From positions 1 to 9,379 of the forward strand of contig JAGCJE010000123.1 in the NCBI GenBank assembly GCA_017648225.1: DNA of 9,379 nt. The letters run 5' to 3'. Every line of letters begins with the position of its first letter. Positions within the stretch are counted from its first letter, which is position 1. Below the pieces are notes generated by a model. It was not told the DNA's origin, made no database searches, and saw only the letters and a list, made by a program, of their open reading frames with translations. This stretch comes from Kiritimatiellia bacterium. Its GTDB lineage: Bacteria; Verrucomicrobiota; Kiritimatiellia; RFP12; UBA1067. Positions 6,261 through 9,379 of the stretch are shown in pieces. Both the position numbers and the translations under genes were made by a program.

Positions 6261-6878
6261 ATGTCCGTATTGGAAGTTAAAAATCTAGAGAAGTTTTTCA
6301 AAATCCCCGGATGCAAACCGGTGCATGTCCTGAAAGGCGTCGATTTTTCCGTCAAGAGCGGAGAGCGCGTCGCGATTCTGGGCCGTTCGGGATCTGGGAA
6401 GTCAACCTTGCTTCACATTCTCGGCGGGTTGCTGAAACCTTCATCCGGCACGGTCAGCCGCTGCGCAAATATCGGATTCGTTTTTCAGGCGTATCATCTG
6501 ATGCCCGAGTTGACGGTTCTTGAGAATGTGATTCTTCCGACGATGGCGCGCGGAATGAAAAGGGCGAAGGCTTATGAAAACGCGTCCCGACTGCTGAAGG
6601 AAGTGGGTCTTACGGACCGAATCGAGCATCTTCCCGGCGAGCTTTCAGGCGGCGAGCGCCAGCGTGTCGCGCTTGCCCGCGCTCTCGTGACGGAGCCTGA
6701 ACTCGTTCTGGCCGACGAGCCGACGGGAAATCTCGACGCGATGACGGGCGCGGGGATCCTCGAAATGCTTATGCGGCTTTCAAATCGCAAGACCGCCCTC
6801 GTAATGGTCACCCATTCTCTCGAGGCGGCCGAAATCTGCGACAGGACGCTGAAACTCGAGAACGGAATTCTCGTGTGA
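6261..6878 (+). CDS. lolD: LolD-family ABC transporter ATPase
   Basis: ATP-hydrolysing subunit (205 residues, slightly shorter than the usual 220-235) that drives the LolC/E permease encoded just upstream. All ABC motifs are present: Walker A GRSGSGKS (41-48), Q-loop Gln76 in FVFQAYHLMPELTVLENV, signature LSGGERQ (128-134), Walker B LVLADEP (148-154) with the LolD/MacB-type GNLDA following, and the switch His185 in VMVTHS. The stretch HLMPELTVLENVILP is characteristic of the LolD/MacB/FtsE group. A GGGG ribosome-binding site lies about six bases before the ATG, and the gap to the permease is 10 bases, so they are co-expressed. MacB-type or FtsE-type ATPase is the alternative; the partner permease makes LolD the best name. 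Confidence 0.93.
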   Translation: MSVLEVKNLEKFFKIPGCKPVHVLKGVDFSVKSGERVAILGRSGSGKSTLLHILGGLLKPSSGTVSRCANIGFVFQAYHLMPELTVLENVILPTMARGMKRAKAYENASRLLKEVGLTDRIEHLPGELSGGERQRVALARALVTEPELVLADEPTGNLDAMTGAGILEMLMRLSNRKTALVMVTHSLEAAEICDRTLKLENGILV

Positions 6879-6895
6879 ATTTTCAGTTCTTTTTT
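6858..6895 (+). terminator. Weak candidate intrinsic terminator after lolD
   Basis: AGAAC at 6859-6863 can pair with GTTCT at 6886-6890, helped by inner GAA/TTC pairings, and is followed directly by a run of T at 6890-6895. The stem is short, AT-rich and interrupted, and its left arm lies inside lolD, so termination would be leaky at best. An alternative hairpin CGAGAA/TTCTCG (6857-6873) is cleaner but too far from the T run. Confidence 0.3.
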
Positions 6896-6897
6896 GA

Positions 6898-6903
6898 TAT
6901 AAT
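6898..6903 (+). promoter_or_regulatory. TATAAT -10 box ahead of the mutase gene
   Basis: A perfect TATAAT lies 31 bases before the mutase ATG, in the only intergenic gap of this part of the window. No good TTGACA-like -35 box is found 16-18 bases upstream, so promoter activity is uncertain. Its position right after the T-run of the candidate terminator supports a separate transcription unit for the mutase and lipoprotein genes. Confidence 0.4.
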
Positions 6904-6928
6904 ATCCTCATAAATCAAGGAGAGTAAA

Positions 6929-8281
6929 ATGAGTATTTTTAAAGCTTACGACATCCGCGGTATCTACGGCACGGAACTGACTGACGATGATTTTTACAAA
7001 ATCGCCCGTGCGTATGTCCAGTTTACCGGAGTAAAGGGAGGTCGCGTAGTTGTCGCCCGAGACTGCCGCAAGTCGTCCGATGCGCTTTTTGCCGCTTTTT
7101 CGCAGGGTCTTGTCGACGAGGGCGTCGAAGTGCTCGATATAGGGCTCGCCTCGACCCCGATGAGTTATTTCGCCAACGGTTCTCTCAAGGCCGACGGCTC
7201 CGTTATGATTACCGCTTCCCACAACACAAAGGAGTGGAACGGCTGCAAACTCTGCAAAGCGGGTGCGGTGCCGATTTCCGGCGCGACCGGCATCAAGGAT
7301 ATCGAAAAGCTCGTAGACAGCATGACGGGCCACGAGCCTCCCACGGGCGTCGGCTCGATAACCAAGGTCGACATCAAGGCCCAATACGCCGAACACGTCA
7401 GAAAGTTCGCCCATCTCGCGCGTCCTGTCCATGTCGCGATGGACTTTGCGAACGGAATGGGTATCGCGGAATCGTGCGCGTTCGAGGGTCAGAGCGAACT
7501 TACCCATGACGATCTTTACGGCGAGTATGACGGCGATTTCCCGAATCATGACGCGAACCCTCTGCACGTCGAGACGTTGAAGGATTTGCAGGCTCTCGTG
7601 CGGGCGAATCCCGGCAAGTACGCGTTCGGAGTCGCTTACGACGGCGACGCCGACCGTGCGGGATTCATCGACGAGAAGGGCGACGTTATACCGATGGATT
7701 TCGTGACTTCTCTCATTTCGAAGGATCTTCTCAAGTCGAATCCCGGCGCCGCGTGCTTCTACGACTTAAGATCCACGAAGATGGCCGAGGAGACGATTGC
7801 CGAAGTGGGCGGAAAGCCGATGATGTCGCGCGTCGGACACTCCTTCATCAAGGAGCAGATGCGCCAGAACGACGCGATTTTCGCGGGTGAACTTTCCGGC
7901 CATTATTATTTCAAGGCCAATTTCACTGCCGAATCTTCTGCGATGGCGACGTACGCTCTCGCCAACATCGTCTCCGCGAGCGACAAGCCTCTTTCCGAGC
8001 TTATCGCGCCGCTGAAAAAGTATTTCCAGTCCGGCGAGATCAACACGAAGACGGTGACGCCTCCCGCAGTGATTCTAGCTAAGATAAAATCCGAGTACGC
8101 CTCGAAGGCGAAGGTGTTCGAGCTTGACGGCGTCTCCGTCGACGCGTGGGAGTCCGAAGGCTGGTGGGCCAACGTCAGAATGTCCAACACCGAGCCCCTC
8201 GTCCGTCTCAATCTTGAAGGAAAAACGAAAGAAATCATGGAGGCCAGGCGTGACGAATTCCTTGCGACAATTCGCGCTTAA
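6929..8281 (+). CDS. manB: Phosphomannomutase/phosphoglucomutase
   Basis: 450 residues, the normal length for bacterial alpha-D-phosphohexomutases of the PMM/PGM class, which interconvert hexose 6- and 1-phosphates to feed nucleotide-sugar, LPS and exopolysaccharide synthesis in the cytoplasm. All four active-site loops are visible: the phosphoserine loop TASHN with Ser97, the metal loop DGDADR (238-243), the sugar-selecting loop GELSGH (320-325), and the phosphate loop RMSNTEP (417-423). The N terminus FKAYDIRGIYG is also classic. GELSGHYYF favours PMM/PGM over phosphoglucosamine mutase (GlmM). TASHNTKEWNG varies from the commoner TASHNP-EYNG, a mild change. The AAGGAG site at 6917-6922 is six bases before the ATG. 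The 3' end overlaps the next gene by 32 bases. Substrate preference (mannose or glucose) cannot be read from the sequence, so the symbol is provisional. Confidence 0.93.
   Translation: MSIFKAYDIRGIYGTELTDDDFYKIARAYVQFTGVKGGRVVVARDCRKSSDALFAAFSQGLVDEGVEVLDIGLASTPMSYFANGSLKADGSVMITASHNTKEWNGCKLCKAGAVPISGATGIKDIEKLVDSMTGHEPPTGVGSITKVDIKAQYAEHVRKFAHLARPVHVAMDFANGMGIAESCAFEGQSELTHDDLYGEYDGDFPNHDANPLHVETLKDLQALVRANPGKYAFGVAYDGDADRAGFIDEKGDVIPMDFVTSLISKDLLKSNPGAACFYDLRSTKMAEETIAEVGGKPMMSRVGHSFIKEQMRQNDAIFAGELSGHYYFKANFTAESSAMATYALANIVSASDKPLSELIAPLKKYFQSGEINTKTVTPPAVILAKIKSEYASKAKVFELDGVSVDAWESEGWWANVRMSNTEPLVRLNLEGKTKEIMEARRDEFLATIRA
8239..8243 (+). promoter_or_regulatory. Ribosome-binding site that fixes the GTG start of the lipoprotein gene
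   Basis: GGAGG lies inside the end of the mutase gene, six bases before the GTG at 8250. It selects this start over the in-frame TTG at 8262 and implies translation coupled to the mutase gene. Confidence 0.7.
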
Positions 8282-9379
8282 AAGTTTTGCGGCGTCTCTT
8301 CTTTCGGTGATTCTCTGCGGGTGCGGTTCAGACCCCGCCAAGGATTACGCGAAGGGTAAGGAAGCGTTCGATAACGCCGATTACAAAACGGCGGTCGAAT
8401 GTTTCACGGATGTCGTAGAGAATTCTCCCGATAATGTAGACGCGCTCGTCATGCTTGCGAGAAGCGAGTTCGCGCTCGGTAATCTCGACGCGGCGGACGC
8501 GGCGATAAAGAAGGTTTCCTCTTCAAGCGCTGATGACGTCGACGTCGTCGAATTGACGGCTCAGATAGCGTTTTACCGCAAGGATTACAAAGCGTCGGCC
8601 GATGCATACAAGAAGCTTGTCTTAAATCATGATTTAGATCCTTCGATCCGCTCAATCGGATGGACCGGGCTCGGGATTATCGATTTTGTTAAGATTGACA
8701 TCGAGCCTCAATCTGCGAGGCTTCCCCACGAAGCGCGCGTAAAGTTCCTTCAGGCCATTATGCTCGACAGGCGCAATTCTTCCGCTCATTTCCATCTCGG
8801 CTACCTTTATCGCGACGCGTTTCACTGCTACGATGCCGCCAAGGAGGAGTTTTCGCTTTTCCTTCATCTCGAGAAATCCGTGGATGATAGGGTTAAGCGC
8901 GTTAAAAACGAGGTCTTGCCCTCGCTGGAGGAAGAAATTAAAAAACGCGCTCAAACCAACGTTTCCCGCATCGACACGGTCGGCTGCGCTTCGATGTTGA
9001 GAAAGGGCGACGATTTCTTCAGACGCGGGAAATTAAAAGACGCTGCCGACGCATATGCGAAGGCTCTCAAGGCTAATCCGGCGAGCTATCAGGCGGCGAT
9101 GGGGCAGGCGCGTTCCTACGTGAGACTGAACAGAAACCGTTCCGACAGAGAGCAGGCTCTCACGGCTTATCTGACTGCGTGCAAAATCCGCTCGTATGCT
9201 ATCGCGACTCATATAGAGACGGCGGATTTTGCTCTGCGTATCGGCAATACGGCGACGGCCGTGAGGCTGTATTCACAGGCGCTCGCGGCGAGTCCGACGT
9301 CCGTTAAAGCCGTTCAGGGGCTGATTGATTCGTTGACTAAATCGGGCGATATCCAGGCCGCGTCGGTTTACAGAGGTTA
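8250..9379 (+). CDS. TPR-repeat lipoprotein, 3' end missing
   Basis: The frame is open from GTG 8250 to the right edge, giving 376 residues with no stop. Residues 1-24 form a lipoprotein signal: a basic start with Arg6 and Lys11, a hydrophobic core SFAASLLSVIL, and a lipobox LCGC with lipidated Cys25 (Cys at -2 is less common than Ala or Ser). The mature chain is built of TPR units. AKGKEAFDNADYKTAVECF (about 30-52) starts the first, with further pairs near 70-90 and 110-130, then HFHLGYLYRDAFHCYDAAKEEF (about 180-205), RKGDDFFRRGKLKDAADAY (about 252-270) and two more toward the edge. No catalytic motif is seen. It starts within the mutase gene (32-base overlap). Lacking Asp after the Cys, it should be a LolC/E-LolD substrate and reach the outer membrane, by the E. 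coli rule, which may not hold here. A scaffold role is inferred. Confidence 0.88.
   Translation, partial: MTNSLRQFALKSFAASLLSVILCGCGSDPAKDYAKGKEAFDNADYKTAVECFTDVVENSPDNVDALVMLARSEFALGNLDAADAAIKKVSSSSADDVDVVELTAQIAFYRKDYKASADAYKKLVLNHDLDPSIRSIGWTGLGIIDFVKIDIEPQSARLPHEARVKFLQAIMLDRRNSSAHFHLGYLYRDAFHCYDAAKEEFSLFLHLEKSVDDRVKRVKNEVLPSLEEEIKKRAQTNVSRIDTVGCASMLRKGDDFFRRGKLKDAADAYAKALKANPASYQAAMGQARSYVRLNRNRSDREQALTAYLTACKIRSYAIATHIETADFALRIGNTATAVRLYSQALAASPTSVKAVQGLIDSLTKSGDIQAASVYRG

Noticed and set aside
6908..7567. Minus-strand open frame of 219 codons opposite the mutase gene
   Set aside because: The plus strand encodes all four phosphohexomutase motifs here; the antisense frame has no domain signature and no credible start signal.
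8652..8954. Minus-strand 100-codon frame near the right edge
   Set aside because: It lies opposite a continuous TPR-encoding plus-strand frame and shows no features of its own.
1..9379. Mobile elements, CRISPR arrays, tRNA or rRNA genes
   Set aside because: No transposase, inverted-repeat ends, regularly spaced repeats, or tRNA/rRNA-like segments were seen; the coding sequence is continuous on one strand.

Overview
The window is a densely packed, entirely plus-strand stretch of a Gram-negative chromosome. Nine complete or near-complete genes and one gene cut by the left edge are separated by only 10-58 bases or overlap. No mobile element, CRISPR array, rRNA or tRNA was seen. The cell must have an outer membrane, because the window holds a Lol lipoprotein-release ABC transporter, ExbB/ExbD motor proteins and a lipoprotein. 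Moderate base composition, an ExbB with its own signal peptide, two small periplasmic-type TPR proteins and a toroid (squalene-cyclase-like) domain protein suggest the PVC superphylum (Kiritimatiellota, Lentisphaerota or Verrucomicrobiota). That placement is an inference from gene style, not a proven assignment.

Layout: bases 2-631 hold the 3' part of a helical-repeat protein, and 650-1423 a secreted helical-repeat protein with an N-terminal beta-rich segment. Bases 1482-2315 encode an ExbB/TolQ proton-channel protein, followed by two ExbD/TolR proteins in tandem (2348-2824 and 2839-3252). Bases 3266-4969 encode an unusual protein that starts like TonB (cytoplasmic tail, one membrane helix, acidic and proline-rich linker) but ends in a prenyltransferase/squalene-cyclase-type alpha/alpha toroid of about 350 residues. 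Then come a LolC/E permease (4988-6250, TTG start) and its LolD ATPase (6261-6878), a phosphomannomutase/phosphoglucomutase (6929-8281), and a TPR lipoprotein (GTG start at 8250) that overlaps the mutase gene and runs off the right edge.

How they may work together: ExbB plus two ExbDs should form a proton-driven inner-membrane motor. The next gene supplies what looks like its force-transmitting partner, except that the usual TonB C-terminal receptor-binding domain is replaced by a toroid. Helical-repeat proteins next to an ExbB/ExbD motor recall the Tol-Pal system (CpoB) and the Myxococcus Agl-Glt machine. LolC/E-LolD would release lipoproteins, of which the last gene encodes one, toward the outer membrane. 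The most notable item is therefore the motor with its TonB-like/toroid fusion. A weak terminator-like hairpin and a TATAAT box separate lolD from the mutase gene, so the window may hold two transcription units.
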